Shown here piece after piece: positions 42,201 through 57,200 of a stretch of DNA of 64,000 bases (within the stretch, counting starts at the first letter, position 1; every line of letters begins with the position of its first letter). The stretch spans positions 24,054,001-24,118,000 of the forward strand of contig JAYKKI010000029.1 in assembly GCA_039881145.1 (NCBI GenBank). The letters are read 5' to 3'. The notes beneath the pieces were generated by a model. It did no database searches. It was not told the origin of the DNA and worked only from the letters and a program-made list of their open reading frames with translations. Origin of the DNA: Druceiella hillmani (Eukaryota; Arthropoda; Insecta; Lepidoptera; Hepialidae). The translations under genes and the position numbers were made by a program.

Positions 42201-45200
42201 AACTTGAGCTTTTTTCGCATTATTACCTGTAAAGTTGATTTCGGAATTCGCAATATCGATGAACGTGTACGCAGTAATAAACAGGGATTTTCAACAACAG
42301 AAACCATAACACGCTCAACATTTTCATCCGTGGCTACCAATGGTGTAGGTCCTGGCCTGGGCCTTTTTAATGTTGATCCTGTAGTTCTGAACCTTGCTAC
42401 CCATAACTGAATGAGGTTGATCGATGGTCCATCACGTAATCGACGAATACTGTAACGATTATTAAATCCACTTGAAATGTACGCCACGACGGCAAAAGCG
42501 CAGTGCTCTCCACTCCACTGTTCCATGGCTACTAAAATATCCGTACCGCTTGCGCTTCTAACGACGCCCCCCCGCGCCCCTCTTATGTGTTGCGTTCAGA
42601 AACTATGTTTGTTCAAACTTTGTAATCTGCCACTGGACAACCTGTATATCACTTATAGAAATAGAAAAATTTGATTACCAGGGAATGTGGATTTAGATAA
42701 AATTTTATTGTTTTGTGTTGGATTTCCTATTTTTGTGCTTTAGATAAATTTTATTTTAAATGCTTGTAATTTTCCTTAATTTTTTATTTCTAGATTCTAT
42801 TTTTAAAATTACTTAATAATGTCGTATTAAATTTGATGGTACTTTATGTTCTTGGCTGTTACATGAGAGGATAAAGTAATCTTTTTTTGTTATCTGCCTG
42901 ATCAAACATCCTGCAAAGCTCATCTATTTCTTGCTATTTCTTGCTTGCTTAAGTTTCTTAATGCAGTGTTGCGAGATGCATACTAGATCGACATTCTTTT
43001 CTACTCCATTGAACATTTACGGAACGCAATAAAGGAGTTTAACTCTGATTATTTACTCTGATGATATATACTGATTATTTTGTTACAGTTTGCTTTATAT
43101 TTTAAAATTTACCTTTTTAATTCTAGCAAATGTCAAATACTTAGGTTAATCTGTAAGTTAAGTTCTGTTAAGTTTTGTTAAGATGTAATTAATAATTTTT
43201 TTGTTTCTTGTCATAGTTATTTCTAGTATGTGCAAATACTTTCAACTTTTATTTGTTCTTTTTCAATTAAATAATTTAAAGGAGTTAGTTTTTTTAAGCC
43301 ACTTAAAAGTAAGCGAATATAAATCAAATATACCCTAACAAAAGGTGAAACTAAATCTATCACATGAGCAAAATCTCATAAAAATAAGATTACAGTAAAT
43401 AATTCTTTTTAACAATTGGATACAACTTTAGTTTAGTCCTTTAGTCCAAATTTATTTTTCTATTTTTACATTATATTGAATCACATGAAATCTTTTATGT
43501 AGCAGTTCTGTTCCTTTTGTGAGACTAAATGTTTAAAACAGTGACAGGCAATTAATTACAATATTAACATTCCGGTTAGACAAATGAAAAATCAAACGGT
43601 ATTGTAATATTCAAAGCATAATTTAAGGAATGAGGTAATTTACATCCATGTCGGTTACTATTTATGATGGGTATTCTCCGCATAATTGAAAAAATTAGTC
43701 GTTTAAGTTAATTATAAATAGTTGACGAAGATGGGTGTGAAAATATGCAGGCATTCCATTTGTGTCTTGTCCTATATTGTGTAGAAGGGGAAACACTGTA
43801 GAAAATACTTGCTGATTAGAAAATTAAAAAAGTATCAAAATATTAAGATAACTACAACTGGAAACAGTGTCTCTGAGTAGTTACAGAGAATTTTCTCACA
43901 GAAGAACCCAATAATCCCTTGCCTGGCCAATTGCAATTTTATGTCACGGGTTCAACAAGGCATAAATAAGCCTGTGATTTCGGAAATTTGTTTAATGAAT
44001 TCTGTTCATCTGCCAACATAATTGACTCTCAGTCATAAAATAATCAGCAAACACGTCTCTGTACCATACACTGCGCTATGTAGCCTTTTGAATGCCATTT
44101 GGCACTTCTTCTAAGCCAGGAATGGTCAGGGTATTTTTCAATGTATGTCCATCACTCTCTTGAATATAGTGAAGAAACGCAACATGTTTTAACAATACTG
44201 ATTATTAGATCCAAATTGACATTAATACAATGACATTAATCTGTGAAAAATCTGCCATTTATTTGCTAATATACTGAATGAACGTTCAATATATCGTCAA
44301 GCATGAAAAGTCTATAATTAGAAATTTTTTTCTTCATTGTTAAATTTGATCCACCAAAGTGTCACATAACTTTATCAGATAGTCCAAATGCTTCGTCACC
44401 AACAATAATAAATGGTACTAGTTTAAGATTTCGTGATGAAATAGGTTTAGGTTTGGGAATTTGTAAATCGTTATTCATTAACTTTTGATAAAATGTTGAA
44501 TTCCGAAATATAGCGGAATCACTATCCTTTCCACCGACATCTATGTATATGAACTTGTAGTCAGAGTCACAAATGACGAGTAAAATTATACAAAAGAAAT
44601 GTTTATAGTTATAACACATTGATCCGTTGTTACATGGTTTTATGGTTCTTATATGTTTACCATAAATTGCACCTATGCAATTTGGAAAATTGGCATGAGA
44701 ATTAAAATCGTCTGCAATTTTTAGGCAATGTTCTCTCATTGGTTGTGGTAAACATATGTCTTTCAGTACAACCCATATAAAATTATAAACTACTCTTATT
44801 ATTTCATCAATAGTAGAAATCCCAAGTCTATATGAGTAATGTAGATCTATAAATTTGCAGGTACTTCTAAGATATCTGTAACAAAAAAATAACACGATCA
44901 AACATTGTAATAATACAATTTTATTACTTACCTGTTTGTTTATTATATATACAGGGAAAACACTTCAAAAGAAGTGCAAAAATATAAGAAGCTGTTTTGC
45001 TAGAGAAACACGAAGACTTAGATCTACCAAAAGTGGTTCTGCTTCTTCTCATGAAACACCTTATATATACAATCAGCTGTATTTTCTGAGGTGTACTGTA
45101 GGTAATTTGAACATAGAAAATAGCATTGACCAAGAATAATCGACAAATGATCCAGAACCTTTATGGCCATACACGAGAGACAATATACCAGGAAGAAAAA

Positions 45201-48200
45201 AGAAAAAAAAACATCAGATGTCTCAAGAGAATTATTGAATACTTTAAGCGAATGTATTGATATGTATATAGAGAGGGTGCTTTGGGATGCGATGAGGATA
45301 AGATGTCGTTATCCCTTTTATATGTTTCAGGAGAATTCCCGAGCATAAGAAGTCAGCGGCCAAAATTCAATTAATAAGTGTAATAGATTCTTTCAATACC
45401 TCTACTGCATATAATATATACCCAACACAAAATGTGGCGAAATTATAGTGAGCATGTGTATAAACAAAGTGGTTACTTCATACAAAGGGACGGGTCTACT
45501 ACTGTATTAAGTCAACAACCTCAAGCACAGCCCGAACCACAGACCTACTGCATACTACCAAATCAAGCTCAACCCCAGAACTACACAGAACTCATTCAAG
45601 CTTCAACGTTATATAAACGCCCAGAGTTGCAGTTATCTGCTGGAATTTCAAGTGCCTCTCAAGATTCTGATATTTTGGATTTCAATTTTCAATTTTCATA
45701 ATTTTATTTTGTAATTATAACTTTAGTTAAAACAATTTTTAAATAATCTAAAAGTTTTAATTTTTGTCTTAGCATATAAGTACAAAACTTATCAATTAAT
45801 AATTAAGTAGCTAGCGAATTACCTTAGTGTTATAAATAATTTTCCTCCAGAGAAATACAGTGTCGCATATTAGTATCCGTGCTAGTTTCAGATGACATAA
45901 TAGCTTATCATATATATCTGGTTTCAGATGACATAATAGCTCATCAAATGAACGCACAGACATTCTTGTGTAATTAAAAAATTTACAAGGATACTTTTTT
46001 ATGTCTTCATAAAATGAATTGAACATTTCTTTTATTCTCTGTTCTTGCAGCAAAGGATGCACCCAAAATTCTTTTGCTTTCTTTTTTCTTTTTCTCTTTA
46101 TTATTTTTTTTAATTAGCAATGCCATTATTGCAATTTCTTCGACGTTCATTCTGCACGACCACTACTTTAATTCAGTCGCTTAGCTTAGTCTCCTGACCT
46201 AGTTGCCTACGTTTTGGTCGCCGAGAGACTGAGTTGCCAGTGACCATTCGACTGCGAGTAATGGCTCTTAACAGTGTTCTAAAAAATTGACCGAAAGTAA
46301 CCATACAAAAAAAGCTGAATTTGATACAAATAGAGCGGGAGGCAGTGGCATAAAGGACTATGTCATAAAAAAAATAATTGTCGGTCTTCAGCATATTTTG
46401 TTCGGTTGTGCTTATGAATGGGTTTCTGATACTCATTGAAACTACATTCTAATGTGATTGAAATATAGCTGTATTGCTCTACTTTGTAGCTCTTGAATGT
46501 AACAATTTAGACAACCACATAATATTTTGACACAATGCGGTCTGACCAAAAAAGTAGATAGACAAAAAGCTAACAATTTTTAGTTCAAATTAAAAGAGTA
46601 ATTATGCAAATTTAAAATATTTTTGTCAGCCAGATTGTAACGTCATTATTTTATCATTCCGTCTAAATTTATCATTGAAAAAAGTACAAATTTGTAAACG
46701 TTTTTAATATATTTCATAAAACTTTTTTATTTTATACGATGGACATATTAGTATCCGTGCTTACTAATATGTATTGTACCAGATATTGCTTTCTATAGTT
46801 TTGATCTAAAACAAATTTTTTTTGTTATTGTTTTATTTCTTGTGTGTTAGATAATTATGTCATTAATTAATAATATAAACATAACAATACAGTACTTAAT
46901 ATCTATATTTTTTTATATTACAGTAAGATATAGAATATATAAAATGGAAATATAAAACACAAAACATTGAATACTGTTGCATTATAATAATAAGCGTTTC
47001 ACTAAATCCAAACTACCTGCGATCCTAAAAAATAATATAAAATAAAGTATGGGTTTTCAAAAACAATAGTTACGCGAATTCTATATGATCGTTAGGTATA
47101 ATTAAACTTAGCGCTTTTGACAATTTTGCAAGTAGGCAGAGTCTTGCTTTCAAATAATCAGTTTAACAAATAGTTTCTCAATTTCCTTACTTTAATTTGA
47201 AAGTCAAAAAGTTATTTGTACTTATTGATTTTTGCTATTCATTTCTTCATGTTTAATGAAAACCAAGAAACTTAAATTACTACTTTTTCATTTTAAGGTG
47301 TATGGAGGATGAAATTATGTTAGATTGTGTTAGACGTGCCAACCCAAATTGTGGATATATGTATGTTGTGGATACCAGACCAAGGGTGAGTTTTTATTAA
47401 TATTAAAATGTATTTATTTGTTGATATGCCAAATAAAAGAGTTTTTTGAGTATCTCTATCACTCTTTTTATAAGAAATTATAAGTTCTTGTTCCTAACAA
47501 ATGCTATATTTGTCAAAATTCATAACATTAACATTATTATTATCACCTTGTAAAAATGCTAATTACCTGAAAATCAATTTCATTCACATTAATTTACTAT
47601 ATTTTGAATCCCTTTGTGTTTACAAAGTATATTGAATAATTTTTTCCAGTATATTAAATTTACTTATGTTAAAAGTTTTAATGTGGATCCTATATACAAA
47701 ATCTTATATATAATATAAAATAAATTTAATATTATTTTTTTAATTAATTCTATTAAAAGTAAATCTATTAATTCAGATTAACGCGATGGCGAATCGAGCT
47801 GCTGGTAAGGGCTATGAAAATGAAGCATTTTATGAGAATATAAAATTCCAGTTTTTGGGCATAGAAAACATTCACGTAATGCGAAGTAGTTTGCAAAAAT
47901 TAGTGGAAAGTAAGTTGTCATTTAGATTTATAATATTCATCTACACTTTTCATGTAACATACAAAGTTGTCATAAGAATTTATGTTTTTATTTAGTTAAC
48001 AACACTGCATAAGTTGAAAATTGATGGTTTCGATTTTTGAATGCCGTTGGATAAATATTCTTACTGCACTTCCATGCTCCTATGAGATAAAAGGATTTTA
48101 TCAATAAGCGGATATTTGTGACAGAGTTGTGACAGTTGTGACAGAGTGTAAGTTTCATTATACAAACCGCCCAAGTTGTCATTACTGGTATACTTTGTTT

Positions 48201-51200
48201 GAACAAACTCGGTAAAATATATTATTTTCCAGTGAATTTTTAGTGTTAATTGTATTGAAAATTACAAGTCACGAAGATAAAATTATAAAACTGTAAAATT
48301 ATTATGTAAACCTATGGAATTTTGAATTTAAGTATCATTACTGTTTATAAATCAGTTTTTTGTTATTATGCACTTGAGCAATGTTTAACAATTTACGTGA
48401 GTGATTTTATGAAAGTTAGGTTTTCACAGAATATCACCTCCACTTGTATTGGCTTCTCATTAATGTAGTATATTTAAAGTGGTATGAGCAGCCACAGCTT
48501 ATATGATAAGTTTTGTGCACAATATGGTTTGAATTGCTGTGCGCAATACGGTTTGTACTGCTGTGCGCAATATGGTTTGTATTGCTGCACGCAATACGGT
48601 TTGTACTGCTGTGCGCAATATGGTTTGTACTGCTGTGCGCAATATGGTTTGTATTGCTACGCGCAATACGGTTTGTACTGCTGTACGCAATATGGTTTGT
48701 ACTGCTGTGCGCAATATGGTTTGATGTTTTGAAGATATTCTTTTAACAATGAAAGTAAGCTGGAATAAAGTTAGAAAAAATCTAGTAAAGAGCAATTTTG
48801 TTTAATATATATTTTTAGTTTAAGAGAAATTTCATGTATTTATTTTGGTAATTAATTATTACTCATTACTTGTTTGGCAACTTTGGTAAAATGATGTCTT
48901 TAGATGCCAAAGATGCAGTCATACTACTGCTGAGCAAGTACATCAAGATAATATTTTAAAACTTTTTTTCGAAGTATGATACAACCAACCGTACAACCAA
49001 TATCAAATGAAATGTGATTTGGAGTCCATAGAATATATTGGCCTTAAACAATTTCATAATATATTTATGAGACGCAATTAAAGTTTATCTCGACTAAAAA
49101 ATATTAGTTTGATATTTTGTTATAGTCATGAAACTGGAAGTAGCTATGAAGAACTTGTAAAGCACAAATAAAAAGAAAGATAGAGCTAGAATGGAAATGA
49201 ACAGTGACAAACCTTACGTAGAGGTAGCAGATTGCATGCAAAATGTTGCATCAGTTACATTAGCATTGTACTTAGAAGCTAATGTTATATATTATAAAAC
49301 AAAATTGTGTATTCACAATTTCACACTTTGTAGATAAAGCAAATAGTATGCTGGAAGTCTTCATATTTGCGTCACTTGTAGTTGATGATTTAGATAAATT
49401 TTATCTAAATAATTACCACCTGTAAAAGAACCTGTACTATATTCCTATAGATGTTACAGTATTACAATTCCATTTTTCAGTAATGCCCTTTTATTATAAG
49501 CCTATTGATACAAATAAAAGTTGTTGTTTCTCAAAAATACCTTATATGTATATCCACTAAATATACTAAAATAAATAAAAATAAAAATACCTTATATAAT
49601 GTCCACTATTAATATATATAAGGTATTTTTGAGAAACAACAAATAAAACTTGTTGTTTCTCAAAAATACCTTATATATATTAATAGTGGACATTACCCTT
49701 GAATGTGAACTGAAAGATAAAAAAATTCATTTACCGAATCTGTATGTGTCTATGATTAAAATAGCAAAAAAAACCACTACTATATCAATCTCGACTTTTA
49801 TTTCTTTTTTGAAAGGTTTGGTTTATAAACATATTCAAGCTAGGACGAGGGCTCACAATCATTTTGTTACTGACTTATGAATATTAGAGTACAGACCAGA
49901 TGGAATAATAGTCCCTACAACTTGAGTCCTGTTTTTATACATTTTTTCACGCTTAATATGATTTGTCATCCCTTTTAATACGCCATTTGTGCTGTGCATG
50001 CGCATACGTATTATTTTGCGCGGCAGTGGCTAGTGACTAACTGAGCGAGCGATTGCCCGCCGTGAGAGCCCTCACTCCCATCCCCATAGCTCTGTTCCCC
50101 TGTGTCGTCACACACCTACAGTCGTTTTCTATATTCATTAGTTGACTTATGTGTTGTGTCGCACGGCCTGCATTCGTTTTCTATCATTTGTTTACCTACA
50201 TATTGTATCTGCGTTTGTTAAGAAATGACTAGAATTAAGCGGAAAGCATTGTTACTTCAAGAAAAACGAAGATATTGAGTTTTTGATGAAAACTCACAAA
50301 CAAAATATCAAACACAGTTCGCTGCTGAGCTTCATTTACCAGTTTCTACTTAATGTACCATTAAAGAAATTTATGTATCATTAAAGAAAAGAAATGAAAG
50401 AAAAATATAGATTGGGAGGTGTGAAGAGAAAAAAGCAAAAGGTAGGAAAGTTTGATAAATTACAGAAAGTTTTAGTGGAATGGTTTATCAGGCACGAGTT
50501 TTAAGACTGCCCATAAGTGGCCCCATATTATATGAGAAACCACGTAAAATTGCTGAAAACTTACAAATCACAGATTTTAACGCTTCAAATGGCTGGATAG
50601 ATGTTTTAAAAATCGCCATGGCATTGTGTACCGTTAAATCAGTGGGGAATCGGAGACAGTGGCATAACAAGATGTTGATACATGGATGGCAACGCTTCCT
50701 GAATTGTTGCAAAATTATGAACCGCGAAACATATTTAACGCAGACGAATTCGGTTTATTTTTTAAATTGATGCACAATAAATCCTATGTTTTTAGGGGAG
50801 AAACTTGTCTTGGTGGCAAAGTAAGTAAAGAGAGATTGATTGTCCTCGCCTGCGCCAATTCTGATGGGTCAAAAAGTTACATTGGCTAGTGATTGGTAAG
50901 GTGAAAAACCCACATTGCTTTACAAATGTAACATTGCTCCCTTTAACGTATGATGCACAATCTTGAGCTTGGATGACCAGCCTTTGTTCCATCGATTAGT
51001 TAAAAGCTTTAGATAATTACTTCCAGATTAAATGTATACGATTAATTCTGTTCATTGACAACTGCCCCGCTTACCCTAAAGATATTGAGCTAAAGAATAT
51101 TAAGCTTGTTTTCTTACCTCCAAATGCGACAAGCAAGTTGCAACCGATGGAGTAGGGCATTATAAAGATCCCTAAAATAAGGTTACAGAACCCGACTGAT

Positions 51201-54200
51201 ACATCGCCATCTTAAAGAAATGGAAGACCCTGGTAGCATACAATCCCTGAGTGTGCATGATGCGATCCTAAACATTGCAGCGGCATGGGAAGTGATTAAG
51301 CCTAAAACCATAAAAAATTGTTTCAAGAAAGCAGGTTTCAGAAATAACAAAACTGATGTCATATTGGAAGAAGAAGAACCTGTGATACTGCAGGGTTTTC
51401 CTGGATATTCTTCCATTGATGACAATGTTGCGCCCTATGAAATCTGATCAATTGAAGATCTTGTTTAAGATGTGGATAACACACAAAAAGTGATGATGAT
51501 GAAGATGAAGAGGAGTCAACTCTGATTTATCAAACGCCCAGGCATTATCAGCAGTTAACAATTTAAGGCGCTATGTAGCTTTTTTAGGTGAAAGCAAAGA
51601 CGCACTGCAATATATTGAAAATCTTGTAATTGATAATGCGTCAAAATATTTTTGTTAAACCAAAATAAGTGATTTCTTTAAATAACATAATTATAAATAA
51701 TTGTTATTTATATACACTATGATATAACGTAATTTAAAAATACAAATATAACATTATAATAACTTTCTAACAAATTTTTAAATATATAATTCAATACCTA
51801 CACAAAATTAGTACTACAGGGTCCCTTTGAAATCGTCTTAAATGAGTTTTACTGTATTTCGCAGTACAGATTCGTCCGTTAAATTTTTTTTAGACATAAT
51901 TTTTTGCATTTGGTAGTTATTCGTGATTTAGCTATTAGGATTTAATAAATTAATTTCTGAGAAATTATGTAACAATATGAATTAGTATTTATATGACATA
52001 TAATTTATATGACCAACAATGTGCACAAGCAACTTTTCACTTTGATACAAATATTCCTCGACTCCTATGATTCAGTGTTGGAAAATTACATTTAGATGGA
52101 AATTTTGTATTGAGTTTTCCACGAGACTGCTTGCTTTATAGTTCAATATATATCAATATATGAGGAAGTACAAAGATAGTAATCCCCAACAATCTGTCTG
52201 TAAATCCCAAAATAAAACAGTACTGTTTTATTTTCTGTGTTCTGTGCTTCCTATAATATTAATTTTTTTAACATCTTTGAACTTTTAGATTTAATTAAAG
52301 AAATCAGAAAAGTTAGTTATTTGCATATATTTTACCAAATACATTCTTTGATTGACTGCCTTTTGGTTTAATGTATTTAAAGAAATGTCTATCTACAAAT
52401 CTGTGGGAGTTAAGCATTTGCTTAATGGAACAATGTAATATCGACGATAGTGACCAAAAGGAAATAATCTATTGCAGAATATAAGCTGTAGAATATACAC
52501 AAATAACCATATTTTATTGTCTATTGATCTGCTTCACAAGTTGAAAGACATTAAAAAAATAAATGTTATAACAACGACAGAACATGAAAAAAAATTAGTA
52601 TTGTTGCATTGTTTCTTGGAGTAGTCATAGCAAGGATTAAATTAGGAAATTTGATATTGAAAGAATATTAAGGTAAATCTGAACACCCCTGAAGCTGTGT
52701 GATGATATTGCTTTGTAATAGGCAAGACCATGTTACGTCACTTTCATACTGTAACAATAGGATGGTACCTAAATTGAGAAAGATATTTTGAGAACATTAG
52801 TGAAATTTCTTGATGATGATAATTAAGGAAGACATAAAAATTGAAGAATGGGGTTATATTTAATAATCTGTAGTCTAAATTATAATCTTAGCAGTTTACT
52901 CATTACACATGCCTTCCTGCTGCCACAGTTAGTAATGTTTGAGGCATGTGTTAACTTATCATAAGCTAAACTGTTTACTACTATTTCATTGTTAAACCTG
53001 TGTCCCACCATTGTGTAATATATTTATGAGCAGACCTGCAACTCTATATATTTAACACTTTTGCTTTTTACCTAACAACTTCATCATGCAAAGTGTACAA
53101 GCTACAATAATAATCTGGGTCAATTAAGAGTTAAGTGTTAGAGTAAAAAGAGCACTTTTTATGTTTTGTTGGTATCAATGATAATTTGGCGTAATGTAAA
53201 GTGCAATTTATAGTTTTAGAGTTTTTATTGTTAATCAGATGACTGTTTTTATTAATATCATCAGCCTGCGAGCAGAAAACTCCCTCCATGTCATCATTTC
53301 TCAGTGGCCTCGAGAGCTCCGGATGGTTAAAGCACGTAAAGTCAGTGCTAGAAACTTCATGGTGGATTGCATCAGCGGTAGAAGACGGTGTATCAGTATT
53401 AGTTCATTGTAGTGATGGATGGGACAGAACAGCCCAAGTCTGCTCACTCGCTTCGGTTTTCCTGGACCCACATTACAGGACTATAAATGGGTTTCAAGTG
53501 GGTTTCATTTTGTTTTCTTGTTTTTTTTTTTTATTTTATACCATTGGAAAAGTTCACACACAGTGTAAGAACATTCTTTTAGTACGATGGCGATATTAGA
53601 TATTTTATATATTAATATTCTTCTCACAAATTTGTTGAAATAAACTGTAAAAACAAATTTTTGGCACAATAAAAATAATTACAAGTACAGTACACATAAT
53701 CCTAAAACTGCTGGGATTTATATGCAGATCACAAAATACCAAAAAAATCTTTGGTATATGAAGGCTTAAATAAAAAGAATTTGTACTGAGAACCCATATT
53801 TTCTATGAAATATTTTAATAGCTCGACATTTGTAAGAACTATTTTTATATGTAGCTAATAACTAGTAGCTTCGTAGTGATGAGTTTTATTGAAATCATTT
53901 TTTTTGTATTTAACATTTTAGTATGAGTCCAAACGCTTAAAATAAAATATATATTATAAAGATATATCATTGACTCACTTTAAAAAGCAAATAATTGTAA
54001 AAATTTAAATTTGTAAATAAAGAATTATTAAAAATAAAAATTTTACGATTTTGTAATTTGAAAAAATACTTATATTAATGAAATGTTGAGAATTCCTGGT
54101 TAGACGAAGGTAAACTCAGAAAGACTCAAAAAGGATATAGCTGGATATGGAGGTGGAATATACCACTAAATCAAGGCTATTTCCATATATGCTGAATGGC

Positions 54201-57200
54201 TGAATGAATTGCTTAAAACAAATATATATTGCACATGTAACAGGGATTGCATTTATGAGGAGATACATTTATGATGATAATATTGAATAAGATCGTAAAA
54301 ATGTATTTTAATATTTTCAAAATAAAACCGAACCAATTCCAAAACTGCAAAACAAATAAGAACATATTTTTACCAATTTGCACACTTCTGATGTGTGGCA
54401 TATATTATACATTTTTTGATGTACAATTATAAAGCGGGCAAGTCACACCAGTATTAATATACATGTATATAAATGCGCACATTATCAGTTATCCATATGA
54501 ATAATGATGATCCATGATCCTTGAGGAAAGTAGTATTAGTTGATAGTATTAGGTAGGCAACTTATAAACCTGCCACTTTTTCCACTATATAAATTAATAT
54601 AATTGTGCGGCATTCGAACTTCTGTTTAGTTTGAAGTTAGATTCAAAGAAGGGAATTGTGACCTGTCCGATAAACCTCATCCAAAGCGACCTCCAACAAT
54701 TGATGTAGAAAAATTTAAAAGCTTTATTGAAACAGATCCCAGATTAAAATGGAAAAACAACTTCATTTTTTGAAAAAGAGGTGGAAATATTCGGTTTGAC
54801 TATCACATGAGCTAACACCCTTTTAACCTCAGAGGAGGACTAATATGTACTTGGTACTACTGAGTTTCTATCGTACCAATGAGAAGCTAAAGTATCTGGC
54901 TACAGGAGATGAAAAGTGGGTGGCTTATGATAATTTTTAAAGTGGATAGCTTATGTAAGTTTAGCGTAAACTAAGGTTATGTAAGTTTAGCTTATGTAAG
55001 TTTATCCAGTGGCTAGGAGTTGGAGAAAAAGGCGTACCTAGACTAAAATATAGTATTGGACAGACATTTTTGGGTCCATAGTGGGATATAAACGGATTTA
55101 TTCATTGGGTACTCTTTTTAGCTAACAGTACAATTACTGCTAATATTTATTGTGAACAATTGAGCAAAGTCACCTAAACTCCCTTCAAATCAAAGCAAAG
55201 TTTATTTTTTATATGACAATGCTCGACCCCATATAGTAAAAGTAACGCGTGAAAAACTACTTTCACTTGGATGTAGTATGCTGCTTCACCTCCCATACTC
55301 CAAATCTTTCGCCATCTAATTACCATCTGTTTCGCTCCCTGTCTAATAATTTGCGTGATAGAAAATTTAAAGAAGAAAGTCGTTTCAAATCGAACTTCAC
55401 ACCAGTTTTTCAGTCAAAGGCTCAAAGACTTCTACATGGACGGAACATTAGCTCTGCCTACATGTTGACGACTAGTATTAGATACCGACGGTGTTTATAT
55501 AATTAATGACTGATTTTATTGACTACATGTAAAGAGTTGAAGTCTGTGTATAGAGATGGCACAGTGAATGTGACATGTGAAATGTGGTGTAATTTGTTAG
55601 ATCTGAAATAAATAAAATATAATTTTATAATGTCTCATTTGCATTCATTATTATTATTTAAGTTTTGACTAAAGACTGGCGGCTAATAATGTCAACAAAA
55701 AAGGTGTTAAAAGTCATTTCAGCAACAAGTAATTTTGTAGAACTTGTAGTATGAATAGTGGCTTTTATCAAAGCGTGACAAATCTCCAATAAAACTTGAA
55801 TGAAGTACTTCATAAGATAATACCATAAATTTTGAAATTTTACATCACATTACTATTGCACTGAATGAGATAGAATTTTTAAATTTCCATTCAGTTTTGT
55901 GTTTAGATGAACCAACTTTTATTTTGGTATATAAAAACCTCCATCACAAGCTAATGTTCTGAATGGAGAATTGCAAACCAGTGTTTTTTCATTCTTAATT
56001 CAGATTTTCATATTGTATCACTCGTATAATCTTTTTTTTAAATAACATTGTAAAATTTTTATTATTTTCATAAAATTAATTTTTTCAGGCTACATATTGT
56101 TAAATTATATTTGCAGAATCTTCGTAAAAGACATTATTTCCTTTTTAGGCCCTCATTGAAAAAGACTGGCTAGCATTCGGCCACAAGTTTTCAGATCGCT
56201 GTGGGCATATACGAGGTAGTACAAGTGGTGAGGCGCGGGAAGTGTCACCTGTGTTTGGACAGCTTTTGGATGCTGCATGGCAGTTACAGCGTCTGGCACC
56301 TGCTGCCTTCCAATTTAATGAGAGGCTCTTGTTAACTTTGCATGATCAAGTTCACGCTTGTCAGTATGGTACCTTTGTGGGGAACTGTGAAAAAGAAAGA
56401 GTAGCGTTGAGGTAGGTGAAGTTGAAAAGTAACATCTTTATAATAAGTTGATATTTTTATATCTTCTTAAGTTAGGATAATTCTCGAGTCCTGCATTCCT
56501 ATATTTAGACAGTCAATACTTTAATAAAGTTATCTATATACTCAAATTTGATTTCTTTTTAAATTTCAGATTACCAGAAAGGACATTTTCATTGTGGGGC
56601 TACATGGCTAAGCATATAAATGAGTATAAAAATCCTTTGTATGATCCTAAAGCATATCCTGGTGTATTAAAACCAAATTTACTGAGTCAAAATATAAGGT
56701 AAGCTATTGATTGCCTTTATGTATTGTTTATAGGAGCATTCTTGATATAATAGTAGGTATGTTCTTATTATAATTTCAGTATAAAAGCTTATGGGTTATT
56801 TATTTCAGATTTGCGGTTATTAATGGGAAAAAATTTGTTTTGTCTTATATTTTATGTTTTCATGGAAGATTTTTTATTTCTGAAGTTGTATTATTTCTGA
56901 AAATTTATCTTAGTATTTTCATAATGTAAGCATATTTATTTGTATTACGTCAACGAGAGAAGGCAGAATAAAAATTATTTACATATTGTAAATGAATGTT
57001 TACTCTGGCTTGCTCTCATTATTGTGTCACTCCTCACAACTGCCTACAATGTTTTTTTAAATAAGTTATCAGTTCATTAAACTTTTGCTACTTGTTACAA
57101 TTTTCTTAGTCACAGATATTTAAGTTTAATGGAAAATATTGCTGACTCATTTTCTAGATTTTGGCGTGGTATGTACTGTCGATATGAAGATGGTGTCCAT

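Noticed and set aside
46173..46436. An 87-codon minus-strand frame upstream of the Harbinger transposase start
   Set aside because: No resemblance to any Harbinger or host protein; it probably lies in the element's leader or flank.
48484..48795. Cys-rich repeat proteins in several frames (CCAQYGLY and others)
   Set aside because: All frames and both strands of the 24-bp minisatellite are open, so openness is not evidence of coding.
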